Source of the DNA: Phycisphaerales bacterium
GTDB lineage: Bacteria > Planctomycetota > Phycisphaerae > Phycisphaerales > SM1A02
Assembly (NCBI GenBank): GCA_003520025.1
Contig: DOVP01000201.1
Coordinates: forward strand, 7,930 to 13,773
Direction of reading: 5' to 3'
DNA: 5,844 nucleotides
Made by a program: the position numbers and the translations under genes. Within the stretch, counting starts at the first letter, position 1, and each line of letters opens with the position of its first letter. This document shows, in pieces, positions 1 to 5,844 of the stretch. The notes beneath the pieces are model-generated. The model worked only from the letters and a program-made list of their open reading frames with translations. It was not told the origin of the DNA and searched no databases.

Positions 1-90
1 AAGTATTCCCCCGGAAGTGACCCTCAGACCTGACCCCCGACCTCCTAGAAGTGTTCCCACAACCACCGTTCTGGAGCGAGATCCCACGTA
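1..90. other. Leader region with imperfect direct repeats upstream of the exchanger gene
   Basis: This is the only sequence seen upstream of the first gene. It is C-rich and holds AAGTATTCCC at 1-10 and AAGTGTTCCC at 49-58 (9 of 10 bases identical), with a shortened relative, AAGTGACCC, at 15-23. Between them lies a pyrimidine-rich stretch in which GACC recurs. I see no convincing -35/-10 pair and no intact gene; an open frame that runs from 51 into the next gene is out of frame with it. The repeats could be part of a dispersed intergenic element, a regulatory array or chance. Confidence 0.3.
73..80 (+). promoter_or_regulatory. Ribosome binding site of the exchanger gene
   Basis: GGAGCGAG ends 10 bases before the ATG at 91. 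It is the only purine-rich Shine-Dalgarno-like sequence close to that start and supports it. Confidence 0.5.
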
Positions 91-1791
91 ATGGAACTGA
101 TTCACGATCTCTTCAAGGCCGAACCACTCACGGCACTCTTCGCTTCGATAGCCCTCGGGTACTTCGTCGGCAAACTGAAGATCGGCCGTTTCGTGCTCGG
201 TGGTATCGCCGGCACGCTGCTCATCGGCGTCCTGATCGGTCAATTTCGTGTCCAGATCCATCCGAGCATTGAGACGTTCTCCTTCGCACTCTTCATCTAC
301 GCAGTTGGCTACCAAGGTGGACCGAAGTTCATCAGTTCGCTCAATCTCAAGAGCCTTGCCCAACTCTCATCCGCCACCCTGATGACCTTCATCGGCCTTG
401 GAACTGTCCTTCTTGCGGCTTGGTGGTTCAATCTTGATCGGGGAACTGCCGCGGGGCTCGCCGCTGGCGGTCTCACGCAGTCGGCCATCATCGGAACCGC
501 CGACTCGGCACTGGCCCGACTCGATCTTGCGCCTGAGGTCATCAAACAGATGAAGACCAACGTCGCCGTCGGCTACGCCGTGTGCTACATCTTCGGATCT
601 CTCGGACCAATTCTCGTCGTGGCTTGGTTCCTTCCGATGGTGATGAAGTGGGATCTGCGCAAAGAAGCGATCGACCTTGCCAAGAAACTCGCTGGCGGAA
701 AGGCGGAACTCGAACCCGGACAATTCGACGCAACAAATGATCTTACCACTCGGTTCTTCATGGCCACAGATGCCGGAGGCACTGTTGATTCTTTCAACAA
801 AGCCTATGCCGACACTGCCATTGTATGCCTCATCCGTGACGGCAAATCAATCGACTTCGACGCCGATACGGTTTTGGAATCTGGTGATGCCATTGGTGTG
901 CTCGGATTCACCAAGGCATTCGATCAAGTTTGCCATGACTTCAGCAAGGAGATCACGTCTCCAGACGGTGTCCAGGTTGTCGAAGAAAAACGCGAGTTGA
1001 TCATGAGTGGCGCCAGCAAGTACAAGAGCCTTGCGGACTTCCGCCGCGACGTCTCTGGCGTTGGAAGCGGCGTCTTCCTGCAAGGTGCCAAACGCCGCGG
1101 CGACACCATCAACCTCACACCGGATTTCTTGTTTCGCGGAGGCGACTCGCTTGAACTGGTCGGCCTCCCCAAAGATCTCAATGCGGCACAGTCAAAGATT
1201 GGGCACAAGGTGTCGGCTGCAGCCGTTACCGATTTTATCTTCTTCGGAATTGGCATGACCATCGGCATGCTGATCGGTCTGATCACCTTCAAACTCGGGA
1301 GTATTCCTGTCACACTCGGAAGCGGTGTGGGATGCCTGCTCTCCGGGCTGCTCTTTGGATGGGTGCGATTCACCAGGCCTCGATTTGCAGCCCTTCCTGA
1401 AGGCGCTTCGAACTTCTTGCGTGACTTCGGACTCGCCGTCTTCGTTGCGCTCGTTGGAATCAACGCCGCACCACAGGCCCTCGATGCCATCAAGCAGAAT
1501 GGTCTGACCCTGCTCCTGCTCGGTGCCGGCGTCACGATCATCCCGCAGATCATCACGTTCTACATCTCGTACTACGTCCTTCGAATCCGCAACCCGATCA
1601 TCGCAATGTCGGCGGTGGCTGGTGGACGCAGCGCCAACCCGGCTTTTGCGGCCCTGCTCGAGAAGGCAGGCAATACCACCCCAGTTGCGACCTTCACGAT
1701 CACCTACGCCATCGCCAACATCTTCCTCACGCTGTGGGGACCGGTCGTCGTGGGTGCTGTACAGACCAACGCCGTGGTTGGTGGTGGCTAA
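91..1791 (+). CDS. AspT/YidE-family aspartate:alanine exchanger-like transporter with two RCK_C domains
   Basis: This 566-residue inner-membrane protein has the layout of the aspartate:alanine exchanger family. A hydrophobic N-terminal half (about residues 10-184) and a second one (about 377-557) flank a soluble region of about 190 residues. The soluble region looks like two consecutive RCK_C (TrkA_C) domains, about 215-275 and 300-362. Each ends in a segment of the form 'D..L..GD.l.l.G' (e.g. LESGDAIGVLG and FRGGDSLELVG). Family-like membrane motifs are GYQGGPKF (73-80), AAGLAAGGLTQS (120-131), and a C-terminal block in which AGGRSANPAFAALLEKAG (510-527) is followed by ITYAIANIFLTLWGP (537-551). 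Length fits characterised AspT (about 540 residues). AspT swaps aspartate for alanine, but many relatives have unknown substrates, so the substrate is inferred only from the asparaginase gene 20 bases downstream. No aspartate decarboxylase gene, AspT's classical partner, is seen here. Confidence 0.88.
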   Translation: MELIHDLFKAEPLTALFASIALGYFVGKLKIGRFVLGGIAGTLLIGVLIGQFRVQIHPSIETFSFALFIYAVGYQGGPKFISSLNLKSLAQLSSATLMTFIGLGTVLLAAWWFNLDRGTAAGLAAGGLTQSAIIGTADSALARLDLAPEVIKQMKTNVAVGYAVCYIFGSLGPILVVAWFLPMVMKWDLRKEAIDLAKKLAGGKAELEPGQFDATNDLTTRFFMATDAGGTVDSFNKAYADTAIVCLIRDGKSIDFDADTVLESGDAIGVLGFTKAFDQVCHDFSKEITSPDGVQVVEEKRELIMSGASKYKSLADFRRDVSGVGSGVFLQGAKRRGDTINLTPDFLFRGGDSLELVGLPKDLNAAQSKIGHKVSAAAVTDFIFFGIGMTIGMLIGLITFKLGSIPVTLGSGVGCLLSGLLFGWVRFTRPRFAALPEGASNFLRDFGLAVFVALVGINAAPQALDAIKQNGLTLLLLGAGVTIIPQIITFYISYYVLRIRNPIIAMSAVAGGRSANPAFAALLEKAGNTTPVATFTITYAIANIFLTLWGPVVVGAVQTNAVVGGG

Positions 1792-1799
1792 GTAGAAAT

Positions 1800-1803
1800 G
1801 GAG
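1800..1803 (+). promoter_or_regulatory. Ribosome binding site that sets the asparaginase start
   Basis: GGAG lies 8 bases before the ATG at 1812. The same reading frame also opens at an ATG at 1734, but that lies inside the exchanger gene, has no such site, and would put a charged, Trp-rich 26-residue tail before an otherwise typical signal peptide. The 1812 start is therefore preferred. Confidence 0.65.
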
Positions 1804-1811
1804 CCCAACCA

Positions 1812-2993
1812 ATGAACCTGTGCATCAGAACACTGCCCATCATCACCATCATCGCCCTGAGCTGCCCTCTGCTCGCCAAGGACGTGGTGTTGGTCAAGGA
1901 TCCGAATAACCCCAAGATTGAATTGACTGTCAAGGACCCAGCTCTTCCCAATATAATCATTGTCTCTACTGGTGGGACCATTGCCGAAAAGGTCAGCGCT
2001 TCAGCTGGTGGCGCTGTGCCAGCCCTCTCGGGCAGCGACCTTGTGGCCGCAGTTCCATCGCTCTCCAAAATGGCCAACATCGGCACCGTGAACTTCAGCA
2101 ATATCGACAGTTCACATATGACGCCTGAGATCTGGGCGAAACTCAGCCGAACCGTCGATGCAGTACTCGCCCGCGAGGATATCGCGGGCGTCGTCGTCAC
2201 CCACGGCACCGACACGATGGCTGAAGGCGCGTGGTTTCTCGATGTCACACTCAAGAGTGATAAACCGGTGATCTTTACCGGTGCCATGCGCAACGCTTCG
2301 GAAACAGCACCAGACGGACCCGGCAACCTCAAGGGTGCTGTTGCACAGGCGATTTCGCCGAACGCTCAGAATTGGGGGGTCACGGTCACACTGAACCAGT
2401 ACATCAACTCGGCTCGGTGGGTGTTGAAGACGCAGACCACGAACATGCAGACTTTTCAGTCCTTCGAAAAGGGCTATCTTGGCTACATCGTTGGGAATAC
2501 CCATGTCAACCGCTTCAATGACAGGCTGTATCGCACTCGCATCTCGCTGAAAGACCCGCTTCCATACGTGCCGCTCATCACAATGTTCGCAGGTGATGAC
2601 GGACGGTTCGTGCGAGATGCGGTTGATTCCGGTGCCAAAGGCATTGTCTATATCGCCGTCGGTGCCGGAAACGTCAACCCACCGACCTTCGAGGCCATCA
2701 AGTATGCCATGTCCAAGCAGATCCCCGTAGTCATATGCAGTCGAGTCTTTGAAGGCGCTGTCGAGCCGGCCTACGGCGATGTTGGCGGCGGCGCGGATCT
2801 TCTCAAGCACGGCTGCATCCTCTCGCCGGGGCTGGATGGCTTCAAGGCGAGAATCCTGCTCATGGTGGCTCTCGCCCGTTACGGCAATAATTTGGGTGTG
2901 ATCAATAAATGCTTCGACCAAGAACAATCCCACCGTCTCAGAGGCTTGTCAAGTCCTCTCGCCGTTGAGAAAGCCACCCAGGAAAAACTCTAG
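1812..2993 (+). CDS. ansB: Exported type II L-asparaginase
   Basis: This enzyme hydrolyses L-asparagine to aspartate and ammonia. The 393-residue product begins with a signal peptide: an Arg-containing start, a hydrophobic core at 8-17, and likely cleavage after LLA at 20-22. A periplasmic location is thus expected. Cys18 is preceded by ALS, which is a poor lipobox. Homology to E. coli AnsB starts at LPNI (45-48), followed by STGGTIA (52-58) with nucleophile Thr56. VVTHGTDTM (128-136) supplies Thr133-Asp134, and the VLKTQTTN segment (204-211) supplies Lys206. A Ser of the substrate pocket is kept at 100 or 101, but the adjacent Gln of E. coli AnsB is not. Oddities are about 22 extra residues (23-44) between signal peptide and catalytic domain, no Tyr in the mobile loop (59-79), and a tail of about 25 residues after 368. 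It follows the exchanger gene by 20 bases and is probably cotranscribed. The family is certain; glutaminase side activity cannot be judged. Confidence 0.92.
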   Translation: MNLCIRTLPIITIIALSCPLLAKDVVLVKDPNNPKIELTVKDPALPNIIIVSTGGTIAEKVSASAGGAVPALSGSDLVAAVPSLSKMANIGTVNFSNIDSSHMTPEIWAKLSRTVDAVLAREDIAGVVVTHGTDTMAEGAWFLDVTLKSDKPVIFTGAMRNASETAPDGPGNLKGAVAQAISPNAQNWGVTVTLNQYINSARWVLKTQTTNMQTFQSFEKGYLGYIVGNTHVNRFNDRLYRTRISLKDPLPYVPLITMFAGDDGRFVRDAVDSGAKGIVYIAVGAGNVNPPTFEAIKYAMSKQIPVVICSRVFEGAVEPAYGDVGGGADLLKHGCILSPGLDGFKARILLMVALARYGNNLGVINKCFDQEQSHRLRGLSSPLAVEKATQEKL

Positions 2994-3058
2994 TCGCAAC
3001 CTGGCAAATGATTCCAGCGATGTGGTTGACTTGCCTCTGATCTCTTCGCACGTCTGTG
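2994..3058. other. Convergent intergenic spacer
   Basis: These 65 bases separate the stop codons of two convergent genes, the asparaginase gene and mocA. A bidirectional terminator would be expected, but only a weak imperfect hairpin (3001-3017, one bulge, no T tract) is visible. Termination may be factor-dependent or rely on structures inside the coding ends. Confidence 0.4.
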
Positions 3059-3673
3059 TCACGAGTGATGCCCACCCTGAGATCGATACTGTTCCATAGT
3101 GTCTACATCCATGATCATGGTGGGGTCGTCAACGGCGATTCGGTGGTAGCAGTCTGGATGTGACTGCCAGAAGCCCCGCAGCCCATCGCGGCCATCGAAT
3201 ATCAGGATTCGTGCATGCAGCATGTGTGGCACGAGTACGGGGTGGCCCCCGCGATCACCATGATGAGGAATGATTGCCTGATCCGGATGGGTCACAGAGT
3301 TATCAACGACCTTCTGAACAGTGGTGGTGAGAACGCCGGGATGATCGGCGGGATGGAGCAGCACCGAGGCTTCGCTTTGATGTGTTGCGATCGTCTGTAA
3401 GCCACCGCGAATTGATTCGAACATCGGCGCATCGGCGTCTCCCTGCACCAAGGTGTATTCGCGATCTCCCAGTGCCATGGTGATGGCCTCGGCATCATGA
3501 TCGAGCACAACGAACATGCTGCTACAGAAAGGCGACAACAGATCGAATGAGGTTTCAATGATCGTCCGCGCACTTCCCGGAGAGGGCCACGGGAGCAATT
3601 GCTTGGTCTGCTCGCCCATGCGTTTACTGCGGCCAGCAGCTAACAGGAGGCCAACTGGGTAAGGCGGGCTCAC
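3059..3673 (-). CDS. mocA: MocA-type molybdenum cofactor cytidylyltransferase (MobA-like NTP transferase)
   Basis: This 204-residue cytoplasmic protein has the fold signature of MobA/MocA nucleotidyltransferases. LLLAAGRSKRMG (9-20), followed by Lys24 and LLPW, forms the nucleotide-binding loop. HPADHPGV (107-114) corresponds to the metal-binding 'D.P' loop. GDRGGHPVLVP (139-149) is the conserved GHP segment, and MDVDTMEQY (188-196) is the typical C-terminal 'D.DT..DY' motif. The family transfers CMP (MocA) or GMP (MobA) to molybdopterin. CMP is favoured here because the gene directly follows xdhC and the length is close to E. coli MocA (192 residues). The start is GTG at 3673; GTGA contains both this start and the xdhC TGA, so translation is probably coupled. 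No strong Shine-Dalgarno site precedes it. No molybdenum hydroxylase gene lies in the window. Confidence 0.85.
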   Translation of the reverse strand: MSPPYPVGLLLAAGRSKRMGEQTKQLLPWPSPGSARTIIETSFDLLSPFCSSMFVVLDHDAEAITMALGDREYTLVQGDADAPMFESIRGGLQTIATHQSEASVLLHPADHPGVLTTTVQKVVDNSVTHPDQAIIPHHGDRGGHPVLVPHMLHARILIFDGRDGLRGFWQSHPDCYHRIAVDDPTMIMDVDTMEQYRSQGGHHS

Positions 3674-4608
3674 TGCGGGGAGTCCAGGTGCGGCCCCTCA
3701 ACGGTGACCCACCCCCGCTGCTCACGAACCTGCACGAGTTGCGCAGCAATGGACAGCGAGATTTCTTCGCCGGTGACCGAGCCGATATCCACGCCAATCG
3801 GCGCGTGTACGGTGTCGAGGGACGATTCGCTTATGCCGCGTTCCATCAGTTCTCGCCGCACGAGAAGCACCTTGCGTTTGCTGCCGATCATGCCGACGTA
3901 TCGAGCGCCGCGATCGATGACGGCGGCGAGTGCCTGCGCATCGTGGCGATGACCGCGCGTGACGATGACGCAGTAGGTTTCAGTATCGATCACGGCATCT
4001 GCGAGCGACTCGGCCATCTCGCCGGACACCGTATGACATCCATCAGGCGCGTATCTCTCCAGCAGGTCAGCCCGATCGTCATACAGGACGGTCTCGAAGT
4101 CGAGCCGCAATCCGTGCCGAGCGACCGCCTGCCCGATATGGCCGCCACCTGCGATGAGAAGACGAGGTCGCGGAGGGATCTGCAGATCGAAGTGTGCTGA
4201 CCCCTCCTCGGTCTGGACATGGACAGGCAGTCTCGTGGCGACACGATCTCGCGTGGCCTGTTCGATGGCGGCGAGTTCATCCGCCTCGGGCAGCGTGCCG
4301 ATCGCCACATGGAGCGTGCCGCCACAGATCAAACCGTCGTCCCAGCCATAATCGTGATCAAGTATGAAGTCGTGCACGCCCGTCGTATCGGAGAGCAGCA
4401 TGGCCATGGCCCGCCGGGTCAATTCGGCCTCGACGCACCCTCCGCCGATCGTGCCGAAGGTGGTTCCGGTTTGATCGACGAGCATCATCGCGCCGGCCGG
4501 TTGCGGAGTCGATCCGCGGGCCCCCACCACGAGACAGGCTCGCATGGGACCACCCGCAACACGCATCGCGACCGCCTGCGACAGGACATCTGCAAAGGGG
4601 CCATTCAC
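3670..4608 (-). CDS. xdhC: XdhC/CoxI-family molybdenum hydroxylase maturation protein
   Basis: Members of this family bind molybdenum cofactor, help its sulfuration and insert it into xanthine dehydrogenase-type enzymes. From a GTG start at 4608 the protein has 312 residues. The N-terminal XdhC/CoxI domain shows GARGSTPQPAGAMML (29-43), IGGGCVEAEL (54-63) and GLICGG (92-97). This last segment carries the Cys expected of the family. The C-terminal Rossmann-like domain has LLIAGGGHIG (150-159), TRGHRHD (217-223), YVGMIGSKRK (237-246) and PIGVDIGSVTGEEISLSIAAQL (270-291, a family hallmark). The frame stays open upstream to an ATG at 4746, but that would overlap the divergent gcdH and add 46 residues unlike the family. 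The GTG at 4608 has AGGAG 10 bases upstream; an ATG at 4566 is a less likely alternative. It overlaps mocA by 4 bases, forming a two-gene operon. Confidence 0.9.
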   Translation of the reverse strand: MNGPFADVLSQAVAMRVAGGPMRACLVVGARGSTPQPAGAMMLVDQTGTTFGTIGGGCVEAELTRRAMAMLLSDTTGVHDFILDHDYGWDDGLICGGTLHVAIGTLPEADELAAIEQATRDRVATRLPVHVQTEEGSAHFDLQIPPRPRLLIAGGGHIGQAVARHGLRLDFETVLYDDRADLLERYAPDGCHTVSGEMAESLADAVIDTETYCVIVTRGHRHDAQALAAVIDRGARYVGMIGSKRKVLLVRRELMERGISESSLDTVHAPIGVDIGSVTGEEISLSIAAQLVQVREQRGWVTVEGPHLDSPQ

Positions 4609-4618
4609 GATCTCAACA

Positions 4619-4623
4619 CTCCT
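4619..4623 (-). promoter_or_regulatory. Ribosome binding site that sets the xdhC start
   Basis: Read on the minus strand this is AGGAG, 10 bases before a GTG at 4608. The protein made from that GTG begins with a short helix-like lead of about 15 residues before the conserved domain, as family members do. This decides against the much longer upstream-open frame. Confidence 0.5.
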
Positions 4624-4641
4624 GCAATCGCGTATCTGCCA

Positions 4642-4654
4642 CGGCCTGTGGCCG
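4642..4654. repeat. Short inverted repeat in the divergent xdhC/gcdH spacer
   Basis: CGGCC-TGT-GGCCG is a perfect 5-base dyad. An overlapping alternative, GCCAC-GGCCT-GTGGC, spans 4638-4652. It lies between the two divergent starts and just upstream of the candidate -10 box, so it could be an operator or a small hairpin in the xdhC leader. At this size in GC-rich DNA it may also be chance. Confidence 0.25.
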
Positions 4655-4667
4655 CGTCCGAGGACGG

Positions 4668-4673
4668 TATTAT
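4668..4673 (+). promoter_or_regulatory. Candidate -10 box for gcdH
   Basis: TATTAT matches the sigma-70 -10 consensus at five of six positions and stands out in a GC-rich 100-base divergent spacer, 35 bases before the gcdH start. No convincing -35 hexamer is found 16-18 bases upstream, so either an activator is needed or the match is fortuitous. On the opposite strand the overlapping CATAAT (4674-4669) could serve xdhC. Confidence 0.35.
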
Positions 4674-4695
4674 GACACGCCGATCCACTCAGCAC

Positions 4696-4701
4696 AGAAG
4701 G
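4696..4701 (+). promoter_or_regulatory. Ribosome binding site of gcdH
   Basis: AGAAGG lies 7 bases before the ATG at 4709. A second in-frame ATG at 4745 has no comparable site, so 4709 is preferred. Confidence 0.55.
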
Positions 4702-4708
4702 CCCCACA

Positions 4709-5844
4709 ATGACCACCGCAACCCCTGTCGACACGCCAGATGCCATGGACTTCTACTGCATTCGCGGTCTGCTCGACGAAGACGAGCAGGCCATTCAGGA
4801 TGCCGTCGCCCGCTTCGTCGATGACCGTGTCATTCCGGTCATGGCCGATGCATTCGAAGAAGGACGCTTTCCGAAGGAACTCATCCCGGAAATCGCCGAA
4901 ATGGGCCTGCTTGGCTGCAACATCGACGGCTACGACTGTGGCGGACTGAGCCATGTCTGCTACGGCTTGGTCAGCCAGGAACTCGAACGCGGCGATGCTG
5001 GCATTCGCAGTTTCGTCTCCGTGCAGGGGAGCCTCTGCATGTATCCGATCTACACCTATGGCAGCGAGGAGCAGAAGCAGCGGTGGTTGCCCGCGATGGC
5101 GCGGGGCGAGGCGATCGGCTGTTTCGGACTGACCGAGGCTGGTGGTGGATCCGACCCTGGCGCGATGACGACGACGGCCAAGCGAGACGGAGACGACTGG
5201 ATTCTCAATGGCTCCAAGATGTGGATTACCAACGGAACGATCGCTGATGTTGCGATTGTGTGGGCGGCGACCGATGAGGGGATCCGCGGGTTCCTCGTCG
5301 AGAAGGACATGCAGGGCTACAGCACCCGTGATATCGAGCACAAGTTCTCGCTTCGGGCATCGATCACGAGCGAATTGTTCTTCGATGATGTGCGTGTGCC
5401 GGCCGCCAACATGTTCCCCGAGATCCGAGGACTCCGCGGGCCATTGAGTTGCCTGACACAGGCCCGCTACGGCATTGCCTGGGGTGTTCTCGGCGCCGCG
5501 CAGGCATGCTTCAAGGAAGTGCTCGAGTACGCCAAAGTACGTGAACTCTTCGGACGCCCACTCTCACACACCCAGACCATTCAGCTCCGTCTGGCCGACA
5601 TGGCCCGTCGCATCACGACCGGGCAACTGCTCGCCCTGCAACTCGGCCGGATGAAGGACGCGGGAACGATGCATCACAGTCAAGTTTCGATGGCCAAGTG
5701 GAACAACACCCGACTCGCCCTCGATATCGCCCGCGATGCGAGGGACATGCTCGGCGCCAGCGGCATCAGCGTCGAGTTCTGCCCGATCCGGCACATGCTC
5801 AACCTTGAGAGTGTGATCACCTATGAAGGAACCGAGACGGTGCA
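4709..5844 (+). CDS. gcdH: Glutaryl-CoA dehydrogenase (C-terminus cut by the window end)
   Basis: This FAD-dependent acyl-CoA dehydrogenase oxidises glutaryl-CoA and normally decarboxylates it to crotonyl-CoA, in breakdown of lysine, hydroxylysine, tryptophan or glutarate. The frame is open for 378 codons with no stop; comparison with the human enzyme suggests about 20 residues are missing. Glutaryl-CoA-specific features include ELERGDAGIRS (91-101), where Glu93 and Arg100 match human Glu87 and Arg94. They also include GSEEQKQRWLP (118-128), the FAD-binding GCFGLTEAGGGSDPG (137-151), WITNGTIADV (172-181), KFSLRASIT (212-220) and ARYGIAWGVLGAAQ (252-265). Further on, RDARDMLGASGIS (342-354) is followed by the catalytic base Glu373 in TYEGT (371-375). 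Tyr372 before the catalytic Glu is kept, as in decarboxylating enzymes. The usual 'TEPN.GSDP' loop reads TEAGGGSDP here, a mild change. It is transcribed divergently from xdhC, 100 bases away; downstream partners such as an ETF or CoA-transferase are not visible. Confidence 0.95.
   Translation, partial: MTTATPVDTPDAMDFYCIRGLLDEDEQAIQDAVARFVDDRVIPVMADAFEEGRFPKELIPEIAEMGLLGCNIDGYDCGGLSHVCYGLVSQELERGDAGIRSFVSVQGSLCMYPIYTYGSEEQKQRWLPAMARGEAIGCFGLTEAGGGSDPGAMTTTAKRDGDDWILNGSKMWITNGTIADVAIVWAATDEGIRGFLVEKDMQGYSTRDIEHKFSLRASITSELFFDDVRVPAANMFPEIRGLRGPLSCLTQARYGIAWGVLGAAQACFKEVLEYAKVRELFGRPLSHTQTIQLRLADMARRITTGQLLALQLGRMKDAGTMHHSQVSMAKWNNTRLALDIARDARDMLGASGISVEFCPIRHMLNLESVITYEGTETV

Noticed and set aside
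1734..1811. Earlier in-frame ATG for the asparaginase
   Set aside because: It lies inside the exchanger gene, lacks a Shine-Dalgarno site and would bury a normal signal peptide behind 26 unusual residues.
924..1812. Two long minus-strand open frames (924-1556 and 1192-1812) antisense to the exchanger gene
   Set aside because: Their products are low-complexity and rich in Ser/Arg/Pro or Asp/Glu/Arg, have no recognisable domain, and overlap each other as well as a well-supported gene.
1863..1868. Lipoprotein processing at Cys18 of the asparaginase
   Set aside because: The residues before the Cys are Ala-Leu-Ser, which fits the lipobox poorly; ordinary cleavage after LLA at 20-22 is more likely, though a lipoprotein is not excluded.
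2112..2933. A 273-codon open frame on the minus strand inside the asparaginase gene
   Set aside because: It lies wholly antisense to a gene with clear catalytic motifs, its translation resembles no family I know, and GC-rich coding DNA commonly leaves the opposite strand open.
3001..3017. Hairpin between the convergent genes as a terminator
   Set aside because: The stem is four pairs plus two after a bulge (CTGG(C)AA / TTCCAG), with no following T run on either strand, so it is too weak to call.
4609..4746. N-terminal extension of xdhC to an ATG at 4746
   Set aside because: It would overlap the divergent gcdH start, adds 46 residues unlike the family, and the GTG at 4608 has a good AGGAG site.
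4219..4824. A 201-codon plus-strand frame across the xdhC start and the divergent spacer
   Set aside because: It is antisense to xdhC and overlaps the gcdH start in another frame; the composition is Arg/His-rich with no recognisable motif.

Overview
The window holds five protein genes and almost no non-coding DNA. Base composition is moderately GC-rich, spacers are short, Shine-Dalgarno sites are recognisable, and one product has a Sec-type signal peptide. This points to a free-living Gram-negative-type bacterium that degrades amino acids. I see no marker that fixes the phylum; a planctomycete-like or other environmental lineage is only a guess. No tRNA, rRNA, CRISPR array, insertion sequence or clear phage gene is visible.

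Left part (1-2993, plus strand): a two-gene operon. The first gene encodes an AspT/YidE-type membrane exchanger, with two membrane halves separated by two cytoplasmic RCK_C (TrkA_C) domains. Twenty bases later comes an exported type II L-asparaginase. The pairing suggests that asparagine is deamidated outside the inner membrane and that the resulting aspartate, or another small anion, is handled by the exchanger. The asparaginase keeps the Thr/Thr-Asp/Lys core but appears to lack the tyrosine of the mobile active-site loop. It also carries about 22 extra residues between its signal peptide and its catalytic domain.

Middle (3059-4608, minus strand): xdhC followed by mocA, joined by a 4-base GTGA stop/start overlap. 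These are a chaperone/insertase and a CTP:molybdopterin cytidylyltransferase that mature molybdenum hydroxylases of the xanthine dehydrogenase family. No such hydroxylase is present here. The pair is boxed in by a convergent neighbour (the asparaginase gene) and a divergent one (the dehydrogenase gene), so its client must be encoded elsewhere.

Right edge (4709-5844, plus strand): gcdH, a glutaryl-CoA dehydrogenase of lysine/tryptophan (glutarate) breakdown. It is complete at its N-terminus and cut by the window end about 20 residues before its expected C-terminus. It is divergent from xdhC across a 100-base spacer with a candidate -10 box and a small dyad.

Nothing in the window demands a wholly new system. 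The most interesting points are the exchanger/asparaginase pairing, the altered asparaginase loop and the stand-alone xdhC-mocA operon.
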